A stretch of DNA of 9,808 nucleotides from Bryobacterales bacterium (GCA_003139735.1 PLGA01000012.1:674-10481), one strand, 5' to 3'; numbered from the stretch's first letter, positions 1 to 8,158 are shown. Notes: generated by a model not told the origin, from the letters alone. Made by a program: numbers and translations.

Positions 1-1344
1 GTCGTCGATTGCTGTCCCGACCACGGTGATTTCGTGCGCGATCACGCCCTTGCCGTCGCCAGTAACCGCTGGCGGCAGATGCAATCTCCCTCCGTGATCC
101 TGCCGAAGCCAGGGGCTGGGCCTTGCGAGGTGGATCGGGTTCGCCCGTGGGCGGAGGAGTTGCTTTGGAAAGGAGCCGTTTACGCCCCAACGCCTGAGGA
201 GCGCAACAAGAAGGTCAGCAAGTCGGTGGAGCAACGCCGCAAGTACGGCTTGGATCAGAAACTCGGATTCTACGAAAAACACGCTAAGGGCTTGAGGTAC
301 ACCGACTTCACGAACGACCTGGGGCAGATTGCAGACTACCCCGACGCCGGCAAACTGCACCGGAAGATCGCATTGATTTACCTTGACGGCAACGGCTTCG
401 GAGCCATCAAGAGGAGTTGTGTGGACACGACAGCTTTGGCCGCGTGGTCGAAGCGCATGGACGCCAATCAGGACGCCTTTCTGAGCTGGTTGCTATCTAT
501 ACCGCCCGGCCGGCCCGCCTCCGAGTGGACTTGGTCCGGCGAGGTGGTGAGCAACAACGGCGCCCGGATTCCCAAGCAGAACGCCTTCCGCATCGAGACG
601 CTGCTTTGGGGCGGCGACGAAATCGTCTGGGTGGTCCCGGCCTGGACGGGCTGGTGGGTGCTCCAGAAGTTCTTCGAGCTGTACGGCCATGTGGGCCACT
701 CGCGCCCGGAATTCGATCCGGACGGCAAAGGGGCACGCCCCTTGACCCACAGCGCCACCGTGGTCTTCTGTCATTACAACGCTCCGATCCACCGGATTAA
801 CGCGCTCGCCCACAGGCTGACGGAGGCCCCAAAGCGTCTCATCCAAAGGGGGGCCGAAGCGGTCCCGAAGCAGACTCCCCGGAACTACTGCGCCTATCAG
901 GCGCTGGAGTCGTTCGACCATCTCGGGGGAGATCCAGAAGCTGCGCGTGGCGACCTGGTCGCGCCGCTGGGAGTTGGCCCCGAGGCCCTCCTGCTGCAAG
1001 GCGAGGATATGGCAGCCGTGCACACCGCCATCACCCAGTTGAAGGACGGTCTAGCGCGGTCTCGCTTGCACGACGTTCTGGCCCGGATTTATCGGGACAA
1101 AAACGTGCAACGGGGTCTCGATGCCGGCCGGCAAGCCGTTGCCCGCGCGGAGCGGGAATCCCCAGGCGCGGAATCCGCGTTCGGCGCCCTCTCCGCCGTC
1201 TCGGCGGGTTCCGTGCCGGGCGTGACCCCGGAGATCCGCGAGGCCATCGCCTGGCTCCACGCCGGCGAGCTCTGGGACTACATAGCGCCGGTTTCCTGGC
1301 CAGTTCCTCAGGTTCAGCCAGCGTCCGGGAGTGCCACATCGTGA
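1..1344 (+). CDS. Cas10-like protein with GGDE cyclase palm, 5'-truncated by window edge
   Basis: This is a probable large subunit and signalling enzyme of a type III-like effector complex. The frame is open from base 1, so the GTG at 34 is probably internal and the true start lies upstream. Numbering from that GTG, the palm begins with KIALIYLDGNGFGAI at 111-125 (Asp118 is a candidate metal ligand). The GGDE motif follows at 193-196, then a segment near 238-268 (LTHSATVVFCHYNAP and the helix after it) that matches the end of Cas10/Cmr2 palms. Canonical Cas10 has GGDD; GGDE is closer to GGDEF cyclases and keeps the first acidic residue. The stretch at 30-72 (PCEVDRVRPW, then KVSKSVEQRRKYG) may be a degenerate zinc-binding or linker region. 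No HD nuclease domain is visible, but the N-terminus is missing. The stop overlaps the next start by 4 bases. Cyclic oligonucleotide synthesis is inferred. A GGDEF-like cyclase outside CRISPR is the alternative, made unlikely by the RAMP neighbours. Confidence 0.82.
   Translation, partial: VVDCCPDHGDFVRDHALAVASNRWRQMQSPSVILPKPGAGPCEVDRVRPWAEELLWKGAVYAPTPEERNKKVSKSVEQRRKYGLDQKLGFYEKHAKGLRYTDFTNDLGQIADYPDAGKLHRKIALIYLDGNGFGAIKRSCVDTTALAAWSKRMDANQDAFLSWLLSIPPGRPASEWTWSGEVVSNNGARIPKQNAFRIETLLWGGDEIVWVVPAWTGWWVLQKFFELYGHVGHSRPEFDPDGKGARPLTHSATVVFCHYNAPIHRINALAHRLTEAPKRLIQRGAEAVPKQTPRNYCAYQALESFDHLGGDPEAARGDLVAPLGVGPEALLLQGEDMAAVHTAITQLKDGLARSRLHDVLARIYRDKNVQRGLDAGRQAVARAERESPGAESAFGALSAVSAGSVPGVTPEIREAIAWLHAGELWDYIAPVSWPVPQVQPASGSATS
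1327..1331 (+). promoter_or_regulatory. Ribosome binding site fixing the GTG start at 1341
   Basis: GGGAG lies 9 bases before the GTG at 1341. That GTG overlaps the TGA of the Cas10-like gene (GTGA), so translation of the first RAMP gene is probably coupled to it. Confidence 0.6.
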
Positions 1345-3125
1345 ACATCTCGGCATTTCAGGTTAAGATCGAACTCCAAGGCCCCATCCTCACTGGCGCC
1401 ACCAACCCGGGCAAGCTCGGGATCGATACGCCCTTTGCCAGGAAGCGGACCGGAGAGCTTTACCTGCCCGGAACGTTGGTCAAAGGCAAGCTGCGCCAGG
1501 CTTGGGGCGCGTTGAGCGGCTGCATGACGCTTCCGCCCGGGGCCACCGGCGCCTCTTGGTTGGGAGCGGCTTCGGGCAACTCGAAGAACCCCGCCGAGAG
1601 CTTCGAACCGGCTCGTGGACGCGTGCACTTCTCCGATTTCATCGATCGCTCTTCGGCTGGGAGATCAGCTCTGCGGTCCCGCATCAAGATGGATGAGGAT
1701 CGCGGTTCGGCCGACGATCGCATGCTCCAGTTGCTTGAGTCTCCGTACGCAGCCGGAGAGCAGGCTGTGTTTGAAGGTGCCGTCTACTTTTTCGAACGCG
1801 ATGAGCGGGAGCGGCGCGTCTTCATGGACGCGCTGCGCGACGGGCTTGCGGCGGTTCCCTCGTTTGGGGCCGAGAGGGGCATCGGATTCGGGCGGCTTCG
1901 CTCCGTCAAGCTCAGTCTGGCGCAACCGCCGGCTTGCACGCCCCGCGAGACGATTGCGGCCGGCGCTGAAACCATCGGCCTGATCCTCTCCGGCGATGAG
2001 TCGCTGTGCTTGGCGCACCGCCAGCCGGCCGAAAACCTGTTCGAGTCCGGCGAGATCGTCTCCGGCGCAGCGATCAAGGGCGCCATGGCCACGATGATTG
2101 AGATGCTGGGAGCGGCCGCCGCCTTCCCGCTGCTGTCGGCGAACCTCTCGCGCATCCGCATCCGCCACGCGCGCCCCGGTCGAAAAGGCGCGCCGCCCAA
2201 ACTCCTGCAGGCGATCCCGTACTCCATGGTGTTCGCGGCGGGCGACTGGAACGATGTCGCCCTGCGAAGGAACCCCTGCCTCATCCGCGGCGAGGCCCCC
2301 GCCTTCCAAGTCGATTGGAAAGACCGCGAACAGGCCGCCGCGAGCAAGTACTTCGAGCACTGCAAGGCCGAAAAGGAACTCCGCGTCCGCACTCAAATCG
2401 ACCCCACAAAGCGCCGCGCCCTGGATGAGAACCTGTTTGCTTACGAGTCCGTGGGCACAGCCGGCTTGGAGTGGCGCACCGCGTTCGACCTGTACCACGT
2501 TCCGGCGGACTTGCGCCAGGGCGTCTGCCACGAGATTGAGACTCTGCTGGCCCATGGCATTTTCGGCCTGGGTAAGACCAAAGCGCGCTTGGATGCCGGC
2601 CTTTGTAACTCTATCCCGCCGCGCTTCTCCTCCTCGACAACCCCGGCGGGCGTGATCGTCATTCAGCTTCAGACCCCCGCGCTCCTCGGCCTGCCTCCCG
2701 ACTGGCAGACAGCGCGTAACTCCGCGCACGTGCGTGACATCTATAGCCGGGCCTGGGCCGAGATTTCGAACAACCAACTCGTGCTGTCCCACTATTTCGC
2801 GGCGCAGGAGATGTCGGGCGGCCTCTACTTGCACCGCAGGTTCCGGCCGCCGGGCTACCCATATCAGCCCTGGCTCCTCACCAGCGCCGGTAGCGTCTTC
2901 GTCTTCGAAGCTACCGCCCAGCCGGAGGTTGCGCGGCTCCTCGACGGATGGCTGCAAACCGGCCTGCCGCTGGCGCAGTCCCTTCGGGACCACTACCACT
3001 TCAATGGAGGCCAGTTCGAGCTGTGGAACGAATGTCCGTTTGTTCCCGAGAATGGCTTTGGTGAGATCGCCGTCAATTTGCATTTGAATTGGCGGGACCG
3101 GGTATTGGAGGTGGAACATGCCTGA
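1341..3125 (+). CDS. Fused RAMP protein: Csm3/Cas7-like domain plus Csx10-like Cas5 module
   Basis: This is a 594-residue backbone subunit of the type III-like complex. Residues 1-195 form a Csm3-like Cas7 domain. GIDTPFARKRTGELYLPG (27-44) followed by the helix TLVKGKLRQAW aligns with the Csm3 segment that carries the target-RNA-cleaving Asp, here Asp29. A HFSDF strand is at 96-100 and a glycine-rich loop (ERGIGFGRL) at 178-186. A second RAMP-like unit spans about 210-420, with SGAAIKGAM at 241-249 and a glycine loop HGIFGLGKTKARL at 405-417. Residues 437-594 resemble the C-terminal half of Csx10/Cmr3-type Cas5 proteins: MSGGLYLHRRF (491-501), LTSAGSVFVFEA (513-524) and a terminal ENGFGEIAVN (570-579). 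Csx10 is a III-D signature, so a Cas7-Cas5 fusion is the best reading. At nearly 600 aa it is about twice a single Cas7. The next gene starts inside its last codons (8-base overlap). Domain boundaries are approximate. Confidence 0.82.
   Translation: MNISAFQVKIELQGPILTGATNPGKLGIDTPFARKRTGELYLPGTLVKGKLRQAWGALSGCMTLPPGATGASWLGAASGNSKNPAESFEPARGRVHFSDFIDRSSAGRSALRSRIKMDEDRGSADDRMLQLLESPYAAGEQAVFEGAVYFFERDERERRVFMDALRDGLAAVPSFGAERGIGFGRLRSVKLSLAQPPACTPRETIAAGAETIGLILSGDESLCLAHRQPAENLFESGEIVSGAAIKGAMATMIEMLGAAAAFPLLSANLSRIRIRHARPGRKGAPPKLLQAIPYSMVFAAGDWNDVALRRNPCLIRGEAPAFQVDWKDREQAAASKYFEHCKAEKELRVRTQIDPTKRRALDENLFAYESVGTAGLEWRTAFDLYHVPADLRQGVCHEIETLLAHGIFGLGKTKARLDAGLCNSIPPRFSSSTTPAGVIVIQLQTPALLGLPPDWQTARNSAHVRDIYSRAWAEISNNQLVLSHYFAAQEMSGGLYLHRRFRPPGYPYQPWLLTSAGSVFVFEATAQPEVARLLDGWLQTGLPLAQSLRDHYHFNGGQFELWNECPFVPENGFGEIAVNLHLNWRDRVLEVEHA
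3107..3114 (+). promoter_or_regulatory. Ribosome binding site for the second RAMP gene
   Basis: GGAGGTGG sits just before the ATG at 3118, with GGAGG ending 6 bases upstream. It lies inside the end of the preceding gene and supports the ATG at 3118, which overlaps the upstream stop by 8 bases. Confidence 0.65.
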
Positions 3126-4686
3126 GCTTACTCTTCTCCCGCTCTGGCGCATCGATGGTTCGCTCAAGACGCTCAGCCCGCTACGAATTGGCGATGGCTC
3201 CATTCAAGAAGGACGCATCCCGAACCGGCCTGCGAGAGAAGAGAACCCGAATGAAACGCCACCTGTCGAAACCCTCGGAGTCTTCGTGGATGCTGCCCAA
3301 CGCGCGTACATTCCCGGTTCCAGTCTGAGAGGCTTCTTGCGCTCTTATTTGGCAAGTTGTTCAAGGGACCCGAGTCTGGTCGATACGGCCTTCGGGTTTC
3401 AGCGGGAAGCGTCCCGAGCCGGGGGCCATGGCGAAGGCCTTGGAGGCGCGATCGCCGTGTGGGATGCCCGCATACCGGACGCCCGCGCCTTGCCCGATTC
3501 AGTCCCAGGTCCGTACTGGGATCGCACCCGCGCGACTTGCGTGGCGTCCCATGTGGTTCTGAATCGGAGAACCCGCACGGCCAGCGACGAGATGCTCTTC
3601 GATCAGGAATATGTTCCCGAAGGCATCGTCTTCGACGTCACGATGCTGGTGGAAGGCGGCGGCCCCAACGAATGGACGCCGGACGATATCGCCGGCGCCT
3701 TGCTGGCGGCTCTCCAGGACCTACGCGAATCTCCCGCGCGATTGGGCGCGTCCAACGCCGAGGGCTGGGGGCGGCTGGAGTGGAGGCTGAACGCCGTGCG
3801 GCGCATGGGAGAGCGGGCCATCGCCGCTTGGCTCGCCCAGCCCGGTTCCCCCCTTGCCGATCACCTGCAGCCCGCGGACCCGGAGGCCTTGCTCGCGCTC
3901 GGCAGGACCTTATTGTGCGCGGGGCGGTCGGAAACGCTCGATTTCGAGATCGACTTGCGGTTCGACGCGCCGTTCCTGGTGAACGACGCCTCGCGCGTCA
4001 AACGTCCAGGCGAAACCTCGGACAAGCCCAACCATACTCCCCTCAAGGCCCTGGGGGACGCACCGCTGCTGCCGGCATCCTCGATGCACGGCGCGATGCG
4101 CTCGCAGGCGGAGCGCATCGCGCGTACGCTCGGCCTGCCCGTGTGTGATCCGGCCGGAAAGAAAAGTGAGAGGCCGCCCGCCATCAAGAACCGCGGGGAG
4201 TGCTCGAAATTGGATGTGGTCAGTCGGCTCTTCGGAGCTCCCGGCTGGCGCTCGCCATTGCGGATCTCCGACTTCACGCTGGCGCCCGGCTCTCCGGACC
4301 CCGGCGAGCCCAGGACCCAGGAATTCGTCGCCATCGACCGCTTCACCGGAGGCGGCGCGGACAAGTTGAAGTTCAACGCTGAAGCTTTCACGCCTGCGGG
4401 ACAGGACGGCTTCACCCTGCGTGGGACGCTATCGCTCGACGCCCATAGGCTGGCCCTCTTGGCCGATGGGACGCCCGGCTGGTGGGACGAGCTGCTGCAC
4501 CTGCTGACCTATACGCTTCGCGACCTCTGCGAAGGCGACGTTCCTGCGGGCTTCGGAAGATCCAAGGGCTACGGAGCGTGTACGGCTCTAGTTAGCCTGG
4601 CCTCCGATGTCAATCGATGCATGGGCCTGCCGGAACCGGCCAGGACCCTGATCCGAGGCTGGTTTGCGGAAAGGAGAATCGCGTGA
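3118..4686 (+). CDS. Tandem Cas7-like RAMP protein (two Csm3-type domains)
   Basis: This is a 522-residue protein with two RAMP/Cas7 domains in tandem, expected to form two adjacent backbone positions on the guide RNA. Domain 1 (about 11-225) has SPLRIGDGS (20-28), the classic YIPGSSLRGFLRSY (64-77), an LNRRTRTASDEMLF stretch (148-161) matching the usual DRxTG...LF segment but with Asn in place of Asp, and a glycine loop ASNAEGWGRLEW (211-222). Domain 2 (about 275-495) has APFLVND (284-290), LLPASSMHGAMRSQAERI (317-334), the strand LRISDFTL (381-388), the intact FVAIDRFTGGGADKL (403-417) and a glycine loop PAGFGRSKGYGA (476-487). These are standard Csm3/Cmr4-type features. Asp26 and Asp290 are possible but unproven target-cleaving residues. 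The stop overlaps the following GTG start (GTGA). The RAMP assignment is firm; the exact subunit position is not. Confidence 0.88.
   Translation: MPELTLLPLWRIDGSLKTLSPLRIGDGSIQEGRIPNRPAREENPNETPPVETLGVFVDAAQRAYIPGSSLRGFLRSYLASCSRDPSLVDTAFGFQREASRAGGHGEGLGGAIAVWDARIPDARALPDSVPGPYWDRTRATCVASHVVLNRRTRTASDEMLFDQEYVPEGIVFDVTMLVEGGGPNEWTPDDIAGALLAALQDLRESPARLGASNAEGWGRLEWRLNAVRRMGERAIAAWLAQPGSPLADHLQPADPEALLALGRTLLCAGRSETLDFEIDLRFDAPFLVNDASRVKRPGETSDKPNHTPLKALGDAPLLPASSMHGAMRSQAERIARTLGLPVCDPAGKKSERPPAIKNRGECSKLDVVSRLFGAPGWRSPLRISDFTLAPGSPDPGEPRTQEFVAIDRFTGGGADKLKFNAEAFTPAGQDGFTLRGTLSLDAHRLALLADGTPGWWDELLHLLTYTLRDLCEGDVPAGFGRSKGYGACTALVSLASDVNRCMGLPEPARTLIRGWFAERRIA
4671..4676 (+). promoter_or_regulatory. 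Ribosome binding site fixing the GTG start at 4683
   Basis: AAGGAG lies 6 bases before the GTG at 4683. It decides against the upstream in-frame ATG at 4617, which would add 22 residues overlapping the previous gene and has no comparable site. Confidence 0.7.
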
Positions 4687-6947
4687 ATTTTCATCATCCC
4701 TACCATTTCGTTCCGGTCGAGCCCCCCTCGGGGAATGTGTCCCGTTCCGCCTTTGAAAACGGCGCGCCCACCCACGTGACCCACGGCCGGTACGCGCCAG
4801 ACACCTGGTCGGGCCGCATTGTTTGCCGGCTGGAGACGGTCAGCCCCATGTTTATAGGATCCACGCGCCATGAGGAAGACGATAAACCTGTCAAGGTCAA
4901 GGTCGATAACTACACGCTCGCCGGCCAAATCGCCATCCCCGCCTCTTCGCTGCGGGGGACGCTCTCCAGCATTGCAGAAGCCGCCAGCGATTCCGCCATG
5001 CGGGTCTTTGACTCCAAGGCGCATTACTCCGTCCGCAAGCCGATGGAACCGGAGCACGTTTTGTCCGCCATCGGCGTCGTCCTCGGCGACAAGGCCTCCG
5101 GCTTCCAGCTCCAGCCCCTCTGCATTCCCACCCTCAGAGCGGATCGAGATGGCTTCGCCGCCTTGCCGAAGCCGTTCTGGAGTCTCTTCCCCGAGCCTAA
5201 CCTAAAGGTTTACGTCGGCGATTCACGCTCGATCCGGCGCGACTCTTTCCCCTTCAGAACGTTCGATATGGCCAAGCCCGAGTGGTTCGCCCTGCCGCTG
5301 GAGACTCGCAAGTGGCTTCCCGGCTACCGCCTGGCCGACGACCGCTTCCAGTACCGCAAGCCGGTGTCTACCCGCGGGTATGTGCTAGGACAGACTCCCC
5401 TGGAAGGAGCCGCCGACCCCGTACCCATCGAGGAGGCCAAGCGCCTGGATGAAGACCGGCGCAGGACCTGGAAACCGGGGGTCATGCGCGTCTTGGGCTG
5501 CTGGGGCAACCGCGAAGCCGAGATTCCGCCCGGCAAGAAGCACGAAGTCTTTCTGCCCTGGCCTGAACGGCCGGATTGGCCGGTCGTCGAGATTCCCGGG
5601 AGCGTAGTGGACGAGTTCCACGAGCTTTGCGCTGCGCGGATGGAGGCCAGCCTCAAGGCCCACGAGCGCGACCCGCGAAAGAATCCTCTGCTGCCATTCG
5701 AGCCACGGGACACCCGTCCGGGCCGCGAAAGCAAAAGCACGCCCAAGGCGCAAAGGCTTATTCTGCTCAAGAAGGGGGACCTGGTCTACTTCGGCGTGGA
5801 CGAGCGCGGAACTATAAATGAAATCTCGTTCTCCGCCATCTGGCGCAAGACCGTCCGCAACGGAACCGATTCGGCCAAGGCCAGTGAGTTTTTCCCCGCC
5901 GAGCTTTCTCCCTTCTCACACACGCGCGGCACGGTCAGCCCCGCCGAACTGCTGTTCGGCTTCGTGGAAGATGTAAAGGGCCGCCCTGCGCCGCCGCCCC
6001 CGGCTAAGCCGAGGCAGGCCCTCGCGTTGGCCAGCCGTGTCCGCACCTCGGCGGCGCTGCCTAGCGGGCCGGTCCGCCTGCTGGACGAAGTCACGCTCAA
6101 GGTCCTCGACGCGCCCAAACCGCCCTGTCCCTCGCTCTACTTCAAGCCTCGCGGGAATCCCAACGGCGAGTTTATTCCGAAAATGAAGCTCGATGCCCGC
6201 CTTCACGAGGCGCAGGGGCGCAAGTTCTATCTTCACCAGCCGCCGCAGACCGAGCCTTGGCGGAGCGTTTCCAAAAAGGCTGGCCCGGACGCCAAAGAGG
6301 TGAACAAGGACCAGCAGTGCCGTATTAACCCGATTGCGGCGGGTCAGTCCTTCTACTTCCACCTGGATTTCGACAACTTGAGCGATGCGGAGATAGGCCT
6401 GCTCCTTTATTCCCTGTCTCCCTCCGAGCGTTTCCTGCACAAAATTGGCATGGGCAAAGGTATTGGTTTGGGTAGCGTCCGCATCTCCCCTATGGCGCTC
6501 CTGCGAGTCGACCGCGCGCGCCGCTATACGCCCGAAGGTCTCGCTGGTCCGCGCTACCACCAAGCGCTGCTCGCTCCCGCTGCGCTGGCTCACTGGGACG
6601 GCCCGTACGCCGCGGAGAAGCTGGCCGCCTCCTCCGCCCCTGCCTCGGACCTGCTTCCCATCAGGGATGCTTTCCGCAACGGTATGAATCCGAATATCCG
6701 GCAGGCCATCGAACTCATCGGCGATCCGGCCAACGTCAAGGCGCCCGTTCTGCCTCCGCTCATCCAGGGTCAGACCGATCCGGAACTGGAGACCTTCAAG
6801 TGGTTCGTAGCCAATGAGACCGGCCTGGTCGATAGAGCTGCGGACCGGGAGATCCCCGCTCAGAAGCAGTTCCTGCGCCCCCTGGTGAACCGGCGGGACC
6901 TGCCGGTCTTCATCCAGCCCGCGTGGATGCCGAGACGGAGGCGGTGA
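4683..6947 (+). CDS. TIGR03986 family CRISPR-associated RAMP protein
   Basis: This is a 754-residue RAMP-superfamily protein recognised as a TIGR03986 member. The GTG at 4683 was chosen because it gives the family's typical N-terminus, FHHPYHFVP (3-11), has a good ribosome binding site and overlaps the upstream stop. Domain 1 includes ETVSPMFIG (51-59) and IPASSLRGTLSSIAEA (85-100). The middle (about 170-410) is a long insert rich in basic residues. Domain 2 carries the family landmarks VSPAELLFGFVED (418-430), LASRVRTSAA (449-458), LDAPKPPCPSLYFKPRG (475-491), AQGRKFYLHQ (510-519), FDNLSDAEIGLLLYSLS (563-579) and HKIGMGKGIGLGSVRI (586-601), the last being the glycine-rich loop. Members are found in type III, often III-D-like, operons; their individual role is poorly defined. 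Only one base separates its stop from the membrane-protein gene, tying core and accessory genes into one transcript. Confidence 0.92.
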   Translation: MNFHHPYHFVPVEPPSGNVSRSAFENGAPTHVTHGRYAPDTWSGRIVCRLETVSPMFIGSTRHEEDDKPVKVKVDNYTLAGQIAIPASSLRGTLSSIAEAASDSAMRVFDSKAHYSVRKPMEPEHVLSAIGVVLGDKASGFQLQPLCIPTLRADRDGFAALPKPFWSLFPEPNLKVYVGDSRSIRRDSFPFRTFDMAKPEWFALPLETRKWLPGYRLADDRFQYRKPVSTRGYVLGQTPLEGAADPVPIEEAKRLDEDRRRTWKPGVMRVLGCWGNREAEIPPGKKHEVFLPWPERPDWPVVEIPGSVVDEFHELCAARMEASLKAHERDPRKNPLLPFEPRDTRPGRESKSTPKAQRLILLKKGDLVYFGVDERGTINEISFSAIWRKTVRNGTDSAKASEFFPAELSPFSHTRGTVSPAELLFGFVEDVKGRPAPPPPAKPRQALALASRVRTSAALPSGPVRLLDEVTLKVLDAPKPPCPSLYFKPRGNPNGEFIPKMKLDARLHEAQGRKFYLHQPPQTEPWRSVSKKAGPDAKEVNKDQQCRINPIAAGQSFYFHLDFDNLSDAEIGLLLYSLSPSERFLHKIGMGKGIGLGSVRISPMALLRVDRARRYTPEGLAGPRYHQALLAPAALAHWDGPYAAEKLAASSAPASDLLPIRDAFRNGMNPNIRQAIELIGDPANVKAPVLPPLIQGQTDPELETFKWFVANETGLVDRAADREIPAQKQFLRPLVNRRDLPVFIQPAWMPRRRR
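6937..6941 (+). promoter_or_regulatory. Ribosome binding site for the pentapeptide-repeat gene
   Basis: GGAGG lies 7 bases before the ATG at 6949, within the last codons of the TIGR03986 gene. It supports that start and coupled expression. Confidence 0.65.
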
Positions 6948-6948
6948 A

Positions 6949-8076
6949 ATGACCGCCGGTGCCTTGTTCTCCGGCCTGCGGGGTTACAGGCGCAGTTACC
7001 TCGCACTGTGCTCGGTTTTCGCCGCGGTCGCCGCGGGGGCGGTCGTCGCTCTGATCTGGCCACAAGCGGTTTCTCGCTGGCTTGGGATAGGCGGCGACAA
7101 GCTGCTGGGAGCCATCCTGGATGCAGGTGCGAAGGTGTGCCTCGGTGTCTCGGTCCTCGTCACTATTTACGTGGCCTTCCGCCGCATCCTGGCCTCTGAC
7201 GATTCGCTCCTCGATTCTCGGTTTGCTTTGGCGATCAGGCTGCTCGGGAGCGTCGAGTCCCGCCGGCCGGGCAGGGCCGGAGTTGTGGAGCGTCTCGGCG
7301 CAGTGATGCTGTTGGAAAGCGTGGTGGATAAGGACCCCGCCGAATTCGCCGTGCGCATCCTCAGTCTGCTGACCCAATACATACGATCTCAGCCCGATCC
7401 CGGCTCGGCGGACCTCTCCAACCGCGCCGACCTCGATGCGGCTTTCCGGCTCGTGTTTCGCTTAACCCGCCAGATCGCACCGGAACGTCGGATCGACCTT
7501 GCGGGCCTTCGCCTAAAGGGACTGCGCCTGGGCGACGAGTGGGACGCTACCGACCGCGCCTGGCCAGCAGTCGACTTGACCGGAGCCGACTTGCAGGGCG
7601 CATTTCTCGCGCACATGGATCTGCGCAACGTCGTGCTGGTCGGCGTTCACTTCGACCAGGCTTCCCTAGAGGGTACGAAATGGCGTGGTCTGATCCAGGA
7701 ATGCACGTTCAACGGCGCCGAACTTAGAACAGCCGAACTGTCGGATGCCACGTTTCGCGTCGTTGAGATGCGGGAGACAACGCTCGTGGGATCCAGGCTT
7801 CAGCGCGTCCGTTTCGAGGGGAACGCCAACCTACAGGAGGCCGAGTTCGTCGAGGCGCACCTCACGCACGTCGCTTTCGGCAACGCGAACATCGCCAGCA
7901 CATTCTGGCAACGCGCGAGGCTCGATGATGTTGACCTGAGTAACGCATCCGCGGATGCCAAGGCGGTAGAGTCTTTGCGGGAAGCTTCTGCCACCGAGGG
8001 TCTGCGCTGGCCCAGCGTGGAGGATGCCGAAGAGACGGCCTCCAGGGCCGATTCCATGGGTGCTCCGTCGTTATGA
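6949..8076 (+). CDS. Membrane-anchored pentapeptide-repeat protein
   Basis: This 375-residue protein has two hydrophobic segments near its N-terminus (about 17-37 and 62-80), separated by a short loop, and is predicted to sit in the inner membrane. Residues 90-147 (RFALAIRLLGS, then VVERLGAVMLLESVV and a helix ending LTQYIRSQ) match the linker common in bacterial membrane pentapeptide proteins, usually of the form RFxxAIxxLGS...VRLGGIYALERIA...AYVR. From about 182 to 332 the sequence follows the A(D/N)Lxx five-residue rhythm, for example VDLTGADLQGAFL (208-220), FNGAELRTAELSDATF (254-269) and ANLQEAEFVEAHL (293-305), which should fold into a right-handed quadrilateral beta-helix. The C-terminal 40 residues are acidic and unlike the repeats. 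No enzymatic motif is visible. Its position one base after the RAMP genes suggests an effector, scaffold or membrane partner for the complex, but its function is unknown. Confidence 0.85.
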   Translation: MTAGALFSGLRGYRRSYLALCSVFAAVAAGAVVALIWPQAVSRWLGIGGDKLLGAILDAGAKVCLGVSVLVTIYVAFRRILASDDSLLDSRFALAIRLLGSVESRRPGRAGVVERLGAVMLLESVVDKDPAEFAVRILSLLTQYIRSQPDPGSADLSNRADLDAAFRLVFRLTRQIAPERRIDLAGLRLKGLRLGDEWDATDRAWPAVDLTGADLQGAFLAHMDLRNVVLVGVHFDQASLEGTKWRGLIQECTFNGAELRTAELSDATFRVVEMRETTLVGSRLQRVRFEGNANLQEAEFVEAHLTHVAFGNANIASTFWQRARLDDVDLSNASADAKAVESLREASATEGLRWPSVEDAEETASRADSMGAPSL

Positions 8077-8158
8077 CGCTACTGTTCCAGCGCCAGACCC
8101 ACGGCTGGTCGCAACACCCGGCGCGCGCTGGCCGGTTACTATCACGGAGGAACTGCCG
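8077..8158 (+). other. 82-base gap between the two membrane-protein genes
   Basis: This is the only sizeable intergenic gap inside the operon. It ends in a strong ribosome binding site. I see no convincing -35/-10 promoter pair, terminator hairpin or repeat in it. The downstream frame stays open through the gap back to an ATG at 8024, but the protein-like sequence begins at 8159. Confidence 0.5.
8146..8150 (+). promoter_or_regulatory. Ribosome binding site fixing the ATG at 8159
   Basis: GGAGG with an 8-base spacer precedes the ATG at 8159. It decides against the in-frame ATG at 8024, which would add 45 Arg/Pro-rich residues overlapping the pentapeptide gene. Confidence 0.75.

Noticed and set aside
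34..36. GTG at 34 as the start of the Cas10-like gene
   Set aside because: The frame is open from base 1, there is no convincing ribosome binding site before it, and Cas10-family proteins normally extend much further at the N-terminus.
1665..3203. A 512-codon open frame on the minus strand opposite the first RAMP gene
   Set aside because: It lies fully antisense to a gene with clear RAMP motifs, is Arg/Gly/Glu-rich in the way antisense frames of high-GC genes usually are, and shows no recognisable domain.
4617..4682. ATG at 4617 as the start of the TIGR03986 gene
   Set aside because: It would overlap the preceding gene by 70 bases; the GTG at 4683 has an AAGGAG site at proper spacing and gives the family's normal N-terminus.
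8024..8158. ATG at 8024 as the start of the four-TM protein
   Set aside because: The added 45 residues are Arg/Pro-rich low-quality sequence overlapping the pentapeptide gene; GGAGG at 8146-8150 marks the ATG at 8159.
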